Positions 53,087-64,000 of a stretch of DNA of 64,000 nucleotides are shown here, piece after piece. The DNA comes from Musa acuminata AAA Group (taxonomy: Eukaryota > Streptophyta > Magnoliopsida > Zingiberales > Musaceae): assembly GCF_036884655.1 (NCBI RefSeq), contig NC_088355.1, positions 23,219,501 to 23,283,500 on the forward strand, read 5' to 3'. The translations under genes and the position numbers were made by a program. The first letter of the stretch is position 1. Every line of letters starts with the position of its first letter. The notes beneath the pieces were generated by a model that worked only from the letters and a program-made list of their open reading frames with translations, had not been told where the DNA came from and made no database searches.

Positions 53087-53908
53087 TTGAACAGTGCAAA
53101 CCTGTGGCATTGTAGGCTAGGTCACATCTATGAAAGAAGGATTCAAAAGTTGCTAAATGATGGATATCTAGATCCATTCGACTATGTGTCATATGCAACT
53201 TGTGAGCCTTGCATTCATGGAAAACTGACCAACTCTCCATTTAGTAGAACTGGAGAGAGAGCCACTGAGTTGTTGGAACTCATACATAGTGATGTATGTG
53301 GACCCATGTCAACTCATGCCATTGGAGGTTACTCCTACTTCATTACATTTACTGATGATTTCTCAAGGTATGGATATGTATACTTAATGAAGTACAAGTC
53401 CGAGGCCTTTGAGAAATTCAGAGAGTATAAGAATGAGGTAGAGAACCAGACTGGAAAGAGTATCAAAACTCTTCGATCAGATCGAGGAGGTGAGTACTTA
53501 AGTACAAAGTTTACTCAGTTCCTCAAGGACCATGGGATATTATCCCAATGGACACCTCCTTATACACCTCAGCTCAATGGTGTCTTTGAAAGGAGAAATC
53601 GTATGCTATTAGATATGGTACGGTCCATGATGAGTTTCGCTGACCTACCCATCTTATTCTAGGGATATGCCCTAGAGACCGCAGCTTACCTTCTGAACAG
53701 AGTTTCAACTAAGTCGGTAGTGTCTACACCATATGAGATATGGAAAGGGAAGAAGCCTGATCTTAATGTTGTTAAGATTTGGGGCTGCCCTGCCCACATT
53801 AAAAGACACAACCCCGATAAGTTAGAATCAAGGACAGAGCGATGCAAATTTGTGGGATACCCCAAGGAAACTTGTGGGTATTATTTCTATCATCTCGAGG
53901 ACCAAAAG
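53087..53908 (+). pseudogene. Cop-K integrase (first part), cut by Cop-B
   Basis: [12 protein letters not shown] and CEPC zinc residues, D in IHSDVCGP, D in RSDRGGEY and E in NGVFERRNR are all present. TAG at 53660-53662 replaces a Trp codon (family: FWGYALE). The frame ends in HLEDQK at 53907, where Cop-B entered, and resumes at 62601 with VFLEKEH. Confidence 0.9.
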
Positions 53909-55430
53909 TGTTGGTAAATCATAGGGGGGCGACATCATATGCGCAGCGGAAGAACAAGAAAAACAAAATCCCCGATTCCCAAAAAGATGTTCGTCGTCGT
54001 GCGAAGATTGGTGCGCAAAAAAATCCGCAAAACACAAAACTGCGTATAGAGATTGTGTTACCTAGGGAGATCGTATATCCCTGTTTCCTTGTAGATCCTT
54101 AGGAGAGGGTGAAGGAGGTCAAGCGTCCTCCTCTCTAGCGGTGATCCACACAGCAGGGTTGCGACGACGCTCCTCAAGACTCCAGGCCTACTCTGAGGGG
54201 GAGAGGGAGAGGAGAATAGGAAGGGCAAGCAAAGACTCTAGCCTATGAGGCTGTGAATCCCTCCTATTTATAGAGATCCCGTGTCAAAACCCTAATGGGT
54301 CCTTTCCCTAGTGGGTATTGGATCTGCATCCAATAAGACAAGGGCTCCGTCGGATATCTCATATCCGAACCTCTACTCATCGCAATGCCTACCATATGTG
54401 TGTCATATCCGAACCTCTACTCATATCCGAACCTCTAGGCCCAATATCGAGCTGGCCGTGAGTCATACCTGTCAGAACTCCTTCTAACTCAGTGAATTAT
54501 TATCTCTGTAATAATTCACTCGACTCATCGACTACGGAAGTACTAGGCCACTACGCCGTAGTCCCTAGACGATACAGGGGAATCCAATCCATTGGACCTG
54601 TCTGTCCTCAGTTACCATGTACCTATAGTCCCTCATCCATCTAATATCCCAGAGACCGTATATCGAGCATGGTGCTGTCAGACCCATACGGTTTCTACTC
54701 GAGTCTCGCTCTAATCGGATTCTCCCGGAGAACTCTTTCTCTCTCAACCCAAATGACCCTGGCCAGGGATTTGTCTGAGCAAGAACACATGGGATATTCC
54801 TCTCATGATACCGAGAGTGGATGATCCTCTATCGACACTCAATAGCCCTCGTAAGGTCGACTACCACTCCCAATGACCAGCTGTACTAGATCTGGGAACA
54901 GCCAAACATATAAGTCTGGTATCAAAGAGTGGAGCACTCATACAGGACATCCTTGGTGTCTCAAGTCTAAGAACCAGATACACCACTAGGACTACGGAAT
55001 CGTTGTCTGACAATAAGGCATCATCAACCATCCAGCATTCCGTAAGCGGATCAATCAGTGAACTCATTCTCGAATGAGCACCTGTACTGTATCCCTAGTG
55101 TCCCTACACGAGCAGCTATGAGACCAGCTGCATCCATCATATGGACGGGTATACAGCACACCAGTCTATCCGGTTATCACGATGTCCCTCTCGAGTAACC
55201 TATGACCGGGATTATTTAGGATATGTGTTTAAAGGTGAATCGATCTCATTATCGTGATCTCATCACGATCCGATTCCCATTGCACAAATCCAAGGACATC
55301 ACAATATATATGCATTTATGCAATAGTTATAAAGTGATATACGCCAAAATATAATAAGCAAAAAGATTCTGTATCAAGTCACACGTGCCATCACTCACGT
55401 GATTGGCTTGCTGGGCACTTATGACTAGCA
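53909..55430 (-). repeat. 3' LTR of Cop-B
   Basis: Starts TGTTGGTAAATC and ends ATGACTAGCA. TATA box 54265-54272 (minus). Polypurine tract 55431-55443 adjoins it. Confidence 0.93.
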
Positions 55431-55443
55431 ATCTCCCACTTGA

Positions 55444-56167
55444 CCTAAAGCCAATCACCTATGTGTCTGATCCCCATCAGACCCCTGTGACGCTCAAAGA
55501 CAAAATGAGACAACGGCTTTGTCAGTGGATCTGCAATGTTATCTTCGGATAGAACTCTTTCCACTGCTACATCTCCTCGGGTTACGATCTCTCTTATAAG
55601 CTGGAACCTCCTCAGAACACTTCTGATAAGACCCGGGTTCCCTTATTTGAGTAATCACCCCATAGTTGTCGCAATATAAGGAAGTCGACTTGTCGCTATC
55701 TGTATCGACTCCCAAATCTGTGATGAACTTCTTCACCCAGACTCCCTCCTTTGCTGCATCTGATGCAGCAATGTACTCCGCCTCTGTGGTCGAGTCAGTA
55801 GTGGTATCTTGCTTGGAACTCTTCCTGCACACTGCTCCTCCATTCAAGATGTTCACATACATTGAATTCGACTTGCTATCATCGACATCAGACTGAAAAC
55901 TTGAGTCAGTGTAGCCTTCAACCTTAAGGCTATTACCTCCATATACTAGTAAAAGATCCTTAGTCCTTCTTAAGTACTTAAGGATACACTTTACTGCTTT
56001 CCAGTGCTCCAAGCCTGGATTCGCTTGATACCTGCTCGTGACACTCAGAGCATGCGCTATATCAGGCCTAGTACATAGCATGACATACATGATAGACCCT
56101 ATTGCTGAGGCATAAGGTATCATATTCATGTTTGCCCTTTGGAATTTTCCATGCCAAACTTTTGACA
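55444..56167 (-). pseudogene. Cop-B RNase H and pol C-terminus
   Basis: Open for 209 codons from about 56168: [80 protein letters not shown]. Then comes the frame break shared with Cop-A near 55640, after which LIREIV and the C-terminal tail lie in another frame. The acidic RNase H residues are present. Confidence 0.88.
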
Positions 56168-56834
56168 ATGGTTTCTATGTACCTGGACTGGGACAGGCCA
56201 AGCATCCTCTTAGATCTATCTCTATAGATTCTAATCCCCAAGATATAGGATGCTACCCCTAAGTCCTTTATGGAGAAGTGTCTAGATAACCAAGTCTTTA
56301 CTGTGGATAGCATTCCTACGTCATTCCCAATGATGAGGATGTCATCCACATATAACACCAAAAAGGTGATAGCGCTCCCACTTACCTTTCTGTATACACA
56401 AGGCTCATCTTCGTTCTTAACGAAGTCATAAGATCTGATTGCCTCATCAAATCTTATGTTCCAACTTCGGGAAGCTTGCTTTAGTCCATAAATGGATCTA
56501 AGCAACCTACACACCTTATCTGGGCAGTTTTTAGACACGAATCCCTTAGGTTGCATCATATACACCTCCTCCTCCAGGTTCCCGTTGAGGAATGCGGTTT
56601 TCACATCCATCTGCCAGATCTCATAATCATAGTGTGCTGCAATAGCCAATAGAATTCTGATGGATTTTAGCATTGCTACGGGTGAGAAAGTTTCGTCGTA
56701 GTCAACACCTTGCCTTTGACGATACCCCTTAGCCACTAGCCTTGCTTTATAGGTCTCTACCTTTCCATCTACTCCGATCTTTTTCTTAAAGATCCACTTG
56801 CAACCGATGGGTACAATACCTTCGGGTGCATCAA
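56068..56834 (-). pseudogene. Cop-B reverse transcriptase
   Basis: Follows a 1-bp deletion at about 56850 that separates it from integrase. RT motifs: [42 protein letters not shown] and catalytic YVDD ([12 protein letters not shown], about 56340-56380). A further 1-bp loss near 56160 (AGTTTGGC against AGTTTTGGC in Cop-K) and the family-wide deletion separate it from RNase H. Confidence 0.9.
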
Positions 56835-59258
56835 CTAGGTTCCAAACCTTTTGGAGTACATAGAATCCATCTCAGAATTCATGGCTTCTTTCCACTTCCC
56901 GGAGTCTATACTCATAATAGCCTCCTCGTAGGTCTGAGGATCAATATCCTCTACATCCTCTGCTCTAATATGTCCCACATATCTCTCAGGAGGATGGGAT
57001 ACTCTATCAGACCTGCGTAAAGTTGAAACTTGTGTATTAGATACCTGAACAGACTCGGGCTGTAGAGTGGTGCTTGAGCTTGGTTCCCTAACTTCGCTCA
57101 ACTCTATCATTCTCCCACTGTCTCCGCCAAGAATGTGTTCCTTCTCAAGGAACACTGCTCTCTTAGCTACAAAGACCTTTTGGTCCTCGAGATGATAGAA
57201 ATAATACCCACAAGTTTCCTTGGGGTATCCCACAAATTTACATCGCCCTGTCCTTGATTCTAACTTATCGGGGTTGTGTCTTTTAACATGGGCAGAGCAG
57301 CCCCAAATCTTAACAACCTTAAGATCAGGCTTCTTCCCTTTCCATATCTCATATGGTGTAGACACTACCGACTTAGTTGGAACTCTGTTCAGAAGGTAAG
57401 CTGCGGTTTCTAGGGCATATCCCCAGAATGAGATGGGTAGGTCAGCGAAACTCATCATGGACCGTACCATATCTAATAATGTACGATTTCTCCTTTCAGA
57501 GACACCATTGAGCTGAGGTGTATAAGGAGGTGTCCATTGGGATAATATCCCATGGTCCTTGAGGAAGTGAGTAAACTCTGTACTTAAGTACTCACCTCCT
57601 CGATCTGATCGAAGAGTTTTGATACTCTTTCCAGTCTGGTTCTCCACCTCATTCTTATACTCTCTGAATTTCTCAAAGGCCTCGGACTTGTACTTCATTA
57701 AGTACACATATCCATACCTTGAGAAATCATCAGTAAATGTAATGAAGTAGGAGTAACCTCCAATGGCATGAGTTGACATGGGTCCACATACATCACTATG
57801 TATGAGTTCCAACAACTCAGTGGCCCTCTCTCCAGTTCCACTAAATGGAGAGTTGGTCAGTTTTCCACGAATGCAAGGCTCACAAGTTGCATATGACACA
57901 TAGTCGAATGGATCTAGATATCCATCATTTAGCAACTTTTGAATCCTTCTTTCATGGATGTGACCTAGCCTACAATGCCATAGGTATGCACTGTTCAACT
58001 CATCTCGTTTCCTTTTTGACCCATTTATATTCATGATATGTGGAGTGGTGTCTAACATAAATAAACCATTATGCAATGTTCCTTTCGTGATGATCTTATC
58101 ATCTAATAATATCGAACAACCATTGTTCTCAAAAACAAATTTATATCCACTAACTGTTAAACATGAAATGGAGATAATGTTTTTGATAATAGAAGGAACA
58201 AAATAACATGCATCTAATGCAATAAAAGCTCCACTAGGCAGATGTAGGGCGACCTCGCCAACAGCTAATACAGCAACTTTTGCTCCATTACCCATCTTGA
58301 GGTCCATCTCGCCTCTCTCTAGTCTCCTAGGCCTTGCCAGAACCTGCAACGAATTGCATATATGATAAGCACTACCGGTATCTAATACCCATGTGTTATC
58401 ATAAGAGTCTGACAAATGGAGACTGATCATGAATGTACCTGAAGCTTCATCAAGCTTTTGTTTCGCCCTTTCTGCAAGGTACTCTTTGCAGTTTCTCTTC
58501 CAGTGCCCATCTTTACCACAGTGGAAGCACTGGCCTTTGTCCTTTGTTGGGTCTTTCTTAGCAACCTTTGCTTTACCTTGTTTGCCCTTGCCCTTTCCCT
58601 TCTTAATGGACCTTTCTGCTTTCCTTTTCTTTCTGGTCTCACCAGTGTAGAGAACTGGCTTCTCTTTCTTAATAGTACTCTCTGCCTCCCTCAACATATT
58701 GAGGAGCTCTGGGAGAGTCACCTCAAGCTTGTTCATATTAAAGTTCATTATGAACTGTGAAAAGGAATCTGGTAGGGACTGAAGCACAATGTCCACACAC
58801 AAGTTATCCTCTAGGACCATTCCTAGACCTGTGAGTTTCTCTATCCACTCAATCATCTTTAGGACATGGTTCTGAACCGGTGTCCCCTCAGTCATCCTAG
58901 CGCGGAAAAGGCTCTTGGATATCTCATATCGTTGAGTCCTTCCCTGTTCCTCAAACAATTTACGGACATGTAGGAGAATGGATCTGGCATCCATCTTTTC
59001 ATGTTGTCTCTGTAACTCTGGAGTCATAGAGCCCAACATATAGCACTGAGCAAGAGTGGAGTCATCAATGTACTTCACGTAGCGAGCGATCTCATCCTCG
59101 CTTGCCCCTTCTTCGGGCGTAGGCATCACTGTATCAAGGACGTACACGATTTTCTCCGCTGTGAGAACAATTCTCAAGTTACGGAGCCAATCCGTATAAT
59201 TTGGACCAGTGAGGCGGTTGACATCAAGTATGCCACATAAGGGATTTGAAAGCGACAT
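56835..59258 (-). CDS. Cop-B Gag-protease-integrase polyprotein, about 807 aa
   Basis: Longest intact frame of this family in the window. I start it at ATG 59258 (MSLSNPL); the open frame extends eight codons further upstream without an ATG. Gag core [17 protein letters not shown]; knuckle [14 protein letters not shown] (about residues 258-271); protease [12 protein letters not shown]; integrase zinc [12 protein letters not shown]...CEPC; catalytic D-D-E in [18 protein letters not shown] and [10 protein letters not shown]; integrase C-terminal part [16 protein letters not shown]. It runs on into the RT linker ([11 protein letters not shown]) and is cut by a 1-bp deletion just before RT. It could yield particles and integrase but no RT. 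Confidence 0.9.
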   Translation of the reverse strand: MSLSNPLCGILDVNRLTGPNYTDWLRNLRIVLTAEKIVYVLDTVMPTPEEGASEDEIARYVKYIDDSTLAQCYMLGSMTPELQRQHEKMDARSILLHVRKLFEEQGRTQRYEISKSLFRARMTEGTPVQNHVLKMIEWIEKLTGLGMVLEDNLCVDIVLQSLPDSFSQFIMNFNMNKLEVTLPELLNMLREAESTIKKEKPVLYTGETRKKRKAERSIKKGKGKGKQGKAKVAKKDPTKDKGQCFHCGKDGHWKRNCKEYLAERAKQKLDEASGTFMISLHLSDSYDNTWVLDTGSAYHICNSLQVLARPRRLERGEMDLKMGNGAKVAVLAVGEVALHLPSGAFIALDACYFVPSIIKNIISISCLTVSGYKFVFENNGCSILLDDKIITKGTLHNGLFMLDTTPHIMNINGSKRKRDELNSAYLWHCRLGHIHERRIQKLLNDGYLDPFDYVSYATCEPCIRGKLTNSPFSGTGERATELLELIHSDVCGPMSTHAIGGYSYFITFTDDFSRYGYVYLMKYKSEAFEKFREYKNEVENQTGKSIKTLRSDRGGEYLSTEFTHFLKDHGILSQWTPPYTPQLNGVSERRNRTLLDMVRSMMSFADLPISFWGYALETAAYLLNRVPTKSVVSTPYEIWKGKKPDLKVVKIWGCSAHVKRHNPDKLESRTGRCKFVGYPKETCGYYFYHLEDQKVFVAKRAVFLEKEHILGGDSGRMIELSEVREPSSSTTLQPESVQVSNTQVSTLRRSDRVSHPPERYVGHIRAEDVEDIDPQTYEEAIMSIDSGKWKEAMNSEMDSMYSKRFGT

Positions 59259-61090
59259 TTTCTGAAAATAAAGATGTAGCAAAAATGAATAACATGCAGA
59301 TTTTGCAAGAAATAAACTATCAAGATATGGACTTCTATCTTAATATGCTCCTACTATTTTACTAACGAGTCACGCGACACCCTCAGCACGTGAAACGGAA
59401 GTCTCCGGCAGACTTCTAGTGGGGATCAGGATCCAATCAGCGTCTTAGTGTAACCTCGAGGGACTCGACCAATCACACTAAGCCTAAAAGGTAGACAACT
59501 CTTGCCGATCACAACTCCTTGTGATTCCCGTCCTGTTCGGCCTCCGAATCACCATGGCCTCGAGGGACTCGACCAACCATGATGCTCGGTTAAGTCAACA
59601 CCTTCGTTACAAGATGAGTCTGATTTGATGATATACCCTCGAGGGACTCGACCAAGCATATCATGCCCTCAGGTCACCGGTGACATCTCTATGTCGTAAG
59701 CAAGATAGCGAATCGCGATATAGGTGAGTCTCGAGGGACTCGACCAACTCAACCTACACCGGGATTCGGTTCCTACTCATAACGATGGAAGGCCACGTGG
59801 GTCAATCTAATTGCCTCACGTTTACCGACTTAATATTATCGAGAGATGTTTCTATGATTTGGTCTCCTAATATGACATGTCACACATATACATATTTAAT
59901 ATATATCTACATCGCATGCAAATATATATACATATCTAGTATGTGTATAAGCAATCACACCAGATGATCATGGACCACAACTTAATATGATTAGGCCCGA
60001 GCCAGTAAGCCTAATCACTCACATCAAGATCTATGTGTGCAACGGTGCATCTTCATGCCCTGTGATCGTCCATCTCGTCCTCGTCGGTTCCGTCGACATC
60101 TTGATGCATCTCCATGCATCACGATCGTCCGTCTCGTGGGTCTCGCTATCGCATCCACGCTCCCGCTGCGCCTCCTCGTGTGATTACAACTTAATCATAG
60201 GCACGCAGGCCCGACAATAAACGAGAAATATAATGGAGGTTCGCAGACCTCAATAATAATAATCACAAGTACACACATCACACGGTCCATGATCATCCGT
60301 CCACTCATCATACATCACATGTATAAATAATCATCATCATGTAGGACTACTAGATAATAATAAAAATAATAATCAACTAAACCTTTTAATTAATTAATAT
60401 TTTCTGAAATCAGGGATATATAGGGAATTTCTTAATTCCTAAGGGTATTTTCGTAATTTGGACAAAAGACAGAAACTGGAATTTCTCAAATTCCGAGGGG
60501 CAAAACTGTCTTTTTCCCAGAAAACCCTAATGCCCTTTCCCCATTTCGCAGCTGCCGCCGCCGCCACCCTACCGGCGGCGGCCTGTGCGGCGGGGCGAGG
60601 GCACTGCCCTCGCCTGCAGGCGGCACGCCCGCTGGCGGCGATGCCGCTGCGGGTGGGCTCCCCTTTCGGGCGCCGCTGCCTCCGCAGGCGGTGCTGTCCC
60701 GCCGGGCGGCCGCCCCTGTGGGGGGGTTTCGCCCGCGGGAGCAGCGGCGGCAGGCGTTGCGCGTCGCTGCCCTGCGGCGGCAGGCGCCGCTTCCTTTCGG
60801 CGGCAGGCGCCGCTGCCCTGCGGCGCCTCTGCCCGTGGGTTGCCAGCCCCGCCGGCAGCAAGCCTGCTGCAAGCAGGCCGCCGGCCGGCTGCTGCAGGCA
60901 CAGCGCTTGCGCATGCGCCGGCGCTGTGCTGCCTGGCTGCGGCTGCCGCTGCAGGTGGCTGCAGGCATGCAGATCGAGGGCAGCAACTGTTGCTGCCCTT
61001 CCTCTCTTTTGCGTCAACGATTTTGACGTCAAAATTCTTCCTAAACACAATACACGCAGTTCAAAACTAATCATTCGCACGAACAACCTG
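59259..61090 (-). other. Leader of Cop-B
   Basis: Same layout as the Cop-A leader: hairpin array (59445-59760), AT-rich middle, GC-rich block (about 60550-60960, longer than in Cop-A), inverted repeat 60978-60998, PBS 61091-61102. Confidence 0.8.
59445..59760 (-). ncRNA. Four-hairpin array in the Cop-B leader RNA
   Basis: Invariant 17-mers at 59455, 59559, 59638 and 59730, with the same four basal stems as Cop-A. The palindrome GTCACCGGTGAC is at 59673-59684. Confidence 0.7.
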
Positions 61091-61102
61091 GCTCTGATAC
61101 CA
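61091..61102 (-). other. PBS of Cop-B (tRNA-iMet)
   Basis: TGGTATCAGAGC on the minus strand, one base from the LTR. Confidence 0.9.
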
Positions 61103-61103
61103 C

Positions 61104-62600
61104 TGTTGGTAAATCATAGGGGGGCGACATCATATGCGCAGCGGAAGAACAAGAAAAACAAAATCCCTGATTCCCAAAAAGATGTTCGTCGTCGTGCGAA
61201 GATTGGTGCACAAAAAAATCCGCAAAACACAAAACTGCGTATAGAGATTGTGTTACCTAGGGAGATCGTATATCCCTATTTCCTTGCAGATCCTTAGGAG
61301 AGGGTGAAGGAGGTCAAGCGTCCTCCTCTCTAGCGGTGATCCACACAGCAGGGTTGCGACGACGCTCCTCAAGACTCCAGGCCTACTCTGAGGGGGAGAG
61401 GGAGAGGAGAATAGGAAGGGCAAGCAAAGACTCTAGCCTATGAGGCTGTGAATCCCTCCTATTTATAGAGATCCCGTGTCAAAACCCTAATGGGTCCTTT
61501 CCCTAGTGGGTATTGGATCTGCATCCAATAAGACAAGGGCTCCGTCGGATATCTCATATCCGAACCTCTACTCATCGCAATGCCTACCATATGTGTGTGA
61601 CCCTCTAGGCCCAATATCGAGCTGGCCGTGAGTCATACATGTCAGAACTCCTTCTAACTCAGTGAATTATTATCTCTGTAATAATTCACTCGACTCATCG
61701 ACTACGGAAGTACTAGGCCACTACGCCGTAGTCCCCAGACGATACAGGGGAATCCAATCCATTGGACCTGTCTGTCCTCAGTTACCATGTACCTATAGTC
61801 CCTCATCCATCTAATATCCCAGAGACCGTATATCGAGCATGGTGCTGTCAGACCCATACGGTTTCTACTCGAGTCTCGCTCTAATCGGATTCTCCCGGAG
61901 AACTCTTTCTCTCTCAACCCGAATGACCCTGGCCAGGGATTTGTCTGAGCAAGAACACATGAGATATTCCTCTCATGATACCGAGAGTGGATGATCCTCT
62001 ATCGACACTCAATAGCCCTCGTAAGGTCGACTACCACTCCCAATGACCAACTGTACTAGATCTGGGAACAGCCAAACATATAAGTCTGGTATCAAAGAGT
62101 GGAGCACTCATACAGGACATCCTTGGTGTCTCAAGTCTAAGAACCAGATACACCACTAGGACTACGGAATCGTTGTATGACAATAAGGCATCATCAACCA
62201 TCCAGCATTCCGTAAGCGGATCAATCAGTGAACTCATTCTCCAATGAGCACCTGTACTGTATCCCTAGTGTCCCTACACGAGCAGCTATGAGACCAGCTG
62301 CATCCATCATATGGACGGGTATACAGCACACCAGTCTATCCGGTTATCACGATGTCCCTCTCGAGTAACCTATGACCGGGATTATTTAGGATATGTGTTT
62401 AAAGGTGAATCGATCTCATTATCGTGATCTCATCACGATCCGATTCCCATTGCACAAATCCAAGGACATCACAATATATATGCATTTATGCAATAGTTAT
62501 AAAGTGATATACGCCAAAATATAATAAGCAAAAAGATTCTGTATCAAGTCACACGTGCCATCACTCACGTGATTGGCTTGCTGGGCACTTATGACTAGCA
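61104..62600 (-). repeat. 5' LTR of Cop-B
   Basis: 1497 bp. TATA box at 61460-61467 (minus). The right terminus ATGACTAGCA runs directly into Cop-K coding sequence GTGTTCCTTGAG. Confidence 0.93.
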
Positions 62601-64000
62601 GTGTTCCTTGAGAAGGAACACATTCTTGGCGGAGACAGTGGGAGAATGATAGAGTTGAGCGAGGTTGGAGAACCAAGCTCAAGCACCACTCTACAGCCCG
62701 AGTCTGTTCAGGTACCTAATACACAATTTTCAACTTTACGCAGGTCTGATAGAGTATCTCATCCTCCTGAGAGATATGTAGGACATATTAGAGGAGAGGA
62801 TGTTGAGGATATTGATCCTCAGACCTACATGGAGGCTATTATGAGTATAGACTCCGGGAAGTGGCAAGAAACCATGAATTCTGATATGGATTCTATGTAC
62901 TCCAATAAGGTTTGGACCCTAGTTGATGCGCCCGAAGGTATTGTACCCATTGGTTGCAAGTAGATCTTTAAGAAAAAGATCAGAGTAGATGGAAAGGTAG
63001 AGACCTATAAAGCAAGGCTAGTGGCTAAGGGGTATCATCAAAGGCAAGGTGTTGACTACGACGAAACCTTCTTACCCGTAGCAATGCTAAAATCCATCAG
63101 AATTCTATTGGCTATTGCAGCACACTATGATTATGAGATCTGACAGATGGATGTGAAAACTGCATTCCTCAACGGGAACCTCGAGGAGGAGGTATATATG
63201 ATGCAACCTGAGGGATTCGTGTCCAAGAACTGCCCAGATAAGGTGTGTAGGTTGCTTAGATCCATTTATGGACTAAAGCAAGCTTCCCGAAGTTGGAACA
63301 TAAGATTTGATGAGGCAATCAGATCTTATGACTTCGTTAAGAACGAAGATGAGCCTTGTGTATACAGAAAGGTAAGTGGGAGCGCTATCACCTCTTTGGT
63401 GTTATATGTGGATGACATCCTCATCATTGGGAATGATGTAGGAATGCTATCCATAGTAAAGACTTGGTTATCTAGACACTTCTCCATAAAGGACTTAGGG
63501 GAAGCATCCTATATCTTGGAGATTAGAATCTATAGAGATAGGTCCAAGAGGATGCTTGGCTTGTCCCAGTCCAGGTACATAGAAACCATTATCAAAAGTT
63601 TTGGCATGGAAAATTCCAAGAAAGGGCGAACATGGATATGATACCTTATGCCTCAGCAATAGGGTCTATCATGTATGCCATGCTATGTACTAGGCCTGAT
63701 ATAGCGCATGCTCTGAGTGTCACGAGCAGGTATCAGGCGGATCAAGGCTTGGAGCACTGGAAAGTAGTAAAGTGTATCCTTAAGTACTTGAGAAGGACTG
63801 AGGATCTTTTACTAGTATATGGAGGTAATAGCCTTAAGGTTGAAGGCTACACAGACTCAAGTTTTCAGTCTGATGTCGATGATAGCAAGTCGAATTCAAA
63901 GTATGTGTACACCTTGAATGGAGGAGCAGTATGTTGGAAGAGTTCCAAACAAGATACTACTGCTGACTCGACCACAGAGGCGGAGTACATTGCTACATTA
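62601..64000 (+). pseudogene. Cop-K integrase end, reverse transcriptase and RNase H (runs off window)
   Basis: Resumes with [16 protein letters not shown]. The RT part has stops where Trp codons stood (TAG at 62961-62963 in the KWIF motif; TGA near 63142 before [11 protein letters not shown]), then catalytic YVDD (about 63404-63415). RT ends out of frame after [10 protein letters not shown] (63641), as in Cop-A. RNase H follows in another frame from about 63626 ([34 protein letters not shown]) up to the window end. The C-terminus and 3' LTR are not visible. Confidence 0.92.

Larger units (their letters stand above)
53909..62600 (-). mobile_element. Cop-B: Cop-A-family Copia nested antisense in Cop-K
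   Basis: LTRs at 53909-55430 (1522 bp) and 61104-62600 (1497 bp), polypurine tract at the left LTR, PBS 61091-61102, minus orientation. The extra 25 bp in the left LTR come from a local duplication of CATATCCGAACCTCTACT-type sequence near 54400-54440. No target duplication is visible: the left flank ends AAAAG and the right flank starts GTGTTCC. Comparison with intact family members shows that about 21 bp of the Cop-K target are missing. Coding is better preserved than in Cop-K, with a Gag-protease-integrase frame of about 807 codons. Confidence 0.93.
39375..64000 (+). mobile_element. Cop-K: plus-strand Cop-A-family Copia, interrupted by Sire-D and Cop-B, runs off the window
   Basis: 5' LTR at 39375-40865, PBS at 40867-40878, leader to 42290, interruption by Sire-D (42291-51716), rest of leader to 52054, gag 52055-52867, damaged protease, integrase to 53908, interruption by Cop-B (53909-62600), then integrase end, RT and RNase H to 64000. 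The 3' LTR is beyond the window. The left target copy would be GAACG (39370-39374). It has many more stops than Cop-A or Cop-B, in line with being older than its passengers. Confidence 0.93.

Noticed and set aside
1..64000. A host gene or gene fragment captured between the elements
   Set aside because: Every stretch could be placed in an LTR element or its leader. No exon-intron pattern or cellular protein motif was recognised, though a capture inside Dwarf-J cannot be excluded by eye.

Overview
The window is plant nuclear DNA, probably from a monocot and pericentromeric or otherwise heterochromatic. It is built almost entirely of LTR retrotransposons inserted into one another. I see no host protein gene, rRNA gene, tRNA gene or CRISPR array. 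Every visible primer-binding site matches the 3' end of plant initiator tRNA-Met (TGGTATCAGAGC), the families are plant Ty1/Copia and Ty3/Gypsy types, and decay is dominated by C-to-T/G-to-A changes. A banana-type (Zingiberales/Musaceae) genome fits the style of these families, but the sequence alone does not prove it.

Nicknames used below. Gyp-I: plus-strand Ty3/Gypsy chromovirus, the oldest scaffold, visible at 1372-2333 and 37577-39374. Dwarf-J: minus-strand non-autonomous element, 2334-37576, inserted in the RNase H region of Gyp-I. Gyp-G: minus-strand Tekay-like Gypsy, 5425-27505, TSD GTGGC, inside Dwarf-J. Solo-H: about 4.0 kb Gypsy solo LTR, 10718-23210, TSD GATAG, inside the RT gene of Gyp-G. 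Sire-E: Sirevirus-type Copia with gag only, 14025-22495, TSD ATCAC, inside Solo-H. Cop-A: minus-strand Tork/Angela-like Copia, 27540-36124, TSD CAGCC, also inside Dwarf-J. Cop-K: plus-strand copy of the Cop-A family, from 39375 past the window end, inserted 11 bp into the 3' LTR of Gyp-I. Sire-D: nearly complete Sirevirus, 42291-51716, TSD GACTT, inside the leader of Cop-K. Cop-B: minus-strand Cop-A-family copy, 53909-62600, inside the integrase region of Cop-K. The left edge holds the end of another Cop-A-family LTR (1-385) lying against a Sirevirus LTR (386-1371), which abuts Gyp-I.

The insertion order follows from the nesting: Gyp-I, then Dwarf-J and Cop-K, then Gyp-G, Cop-A, Sire-D and Cop-B, then Solo-H, then Sire-E. 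This gives five levels at 14025-22495. Coding decay agrees: Gyp-I and Cop-K carry many stops, whereas Sire-D has only two in-frame stops in a frame of about 1,540 codons and the Sire-E gag ORF is intact.

Four observations stand out. (1) The leader RNA of the Cop-A family (A, B and K) carries four predicted hairpins with an identical apical sequence on four different basal stems, and the wobble pairs are G-U in the sense RNA. (2) The copies of this family share the same frame-breaking lesions in pol, so they look like progeny of an already defective master moved in trans. (3) Sire-E is a pol-less Sirevirus that keeps an intact Gag ORF lacking the zinc knuckle. (4) Dwarf-J matches about 36 of 44 bp of Gyp-I across the polypurine tract and LTR start, so it appears to be a non-autonomous relative of the element it landed in.
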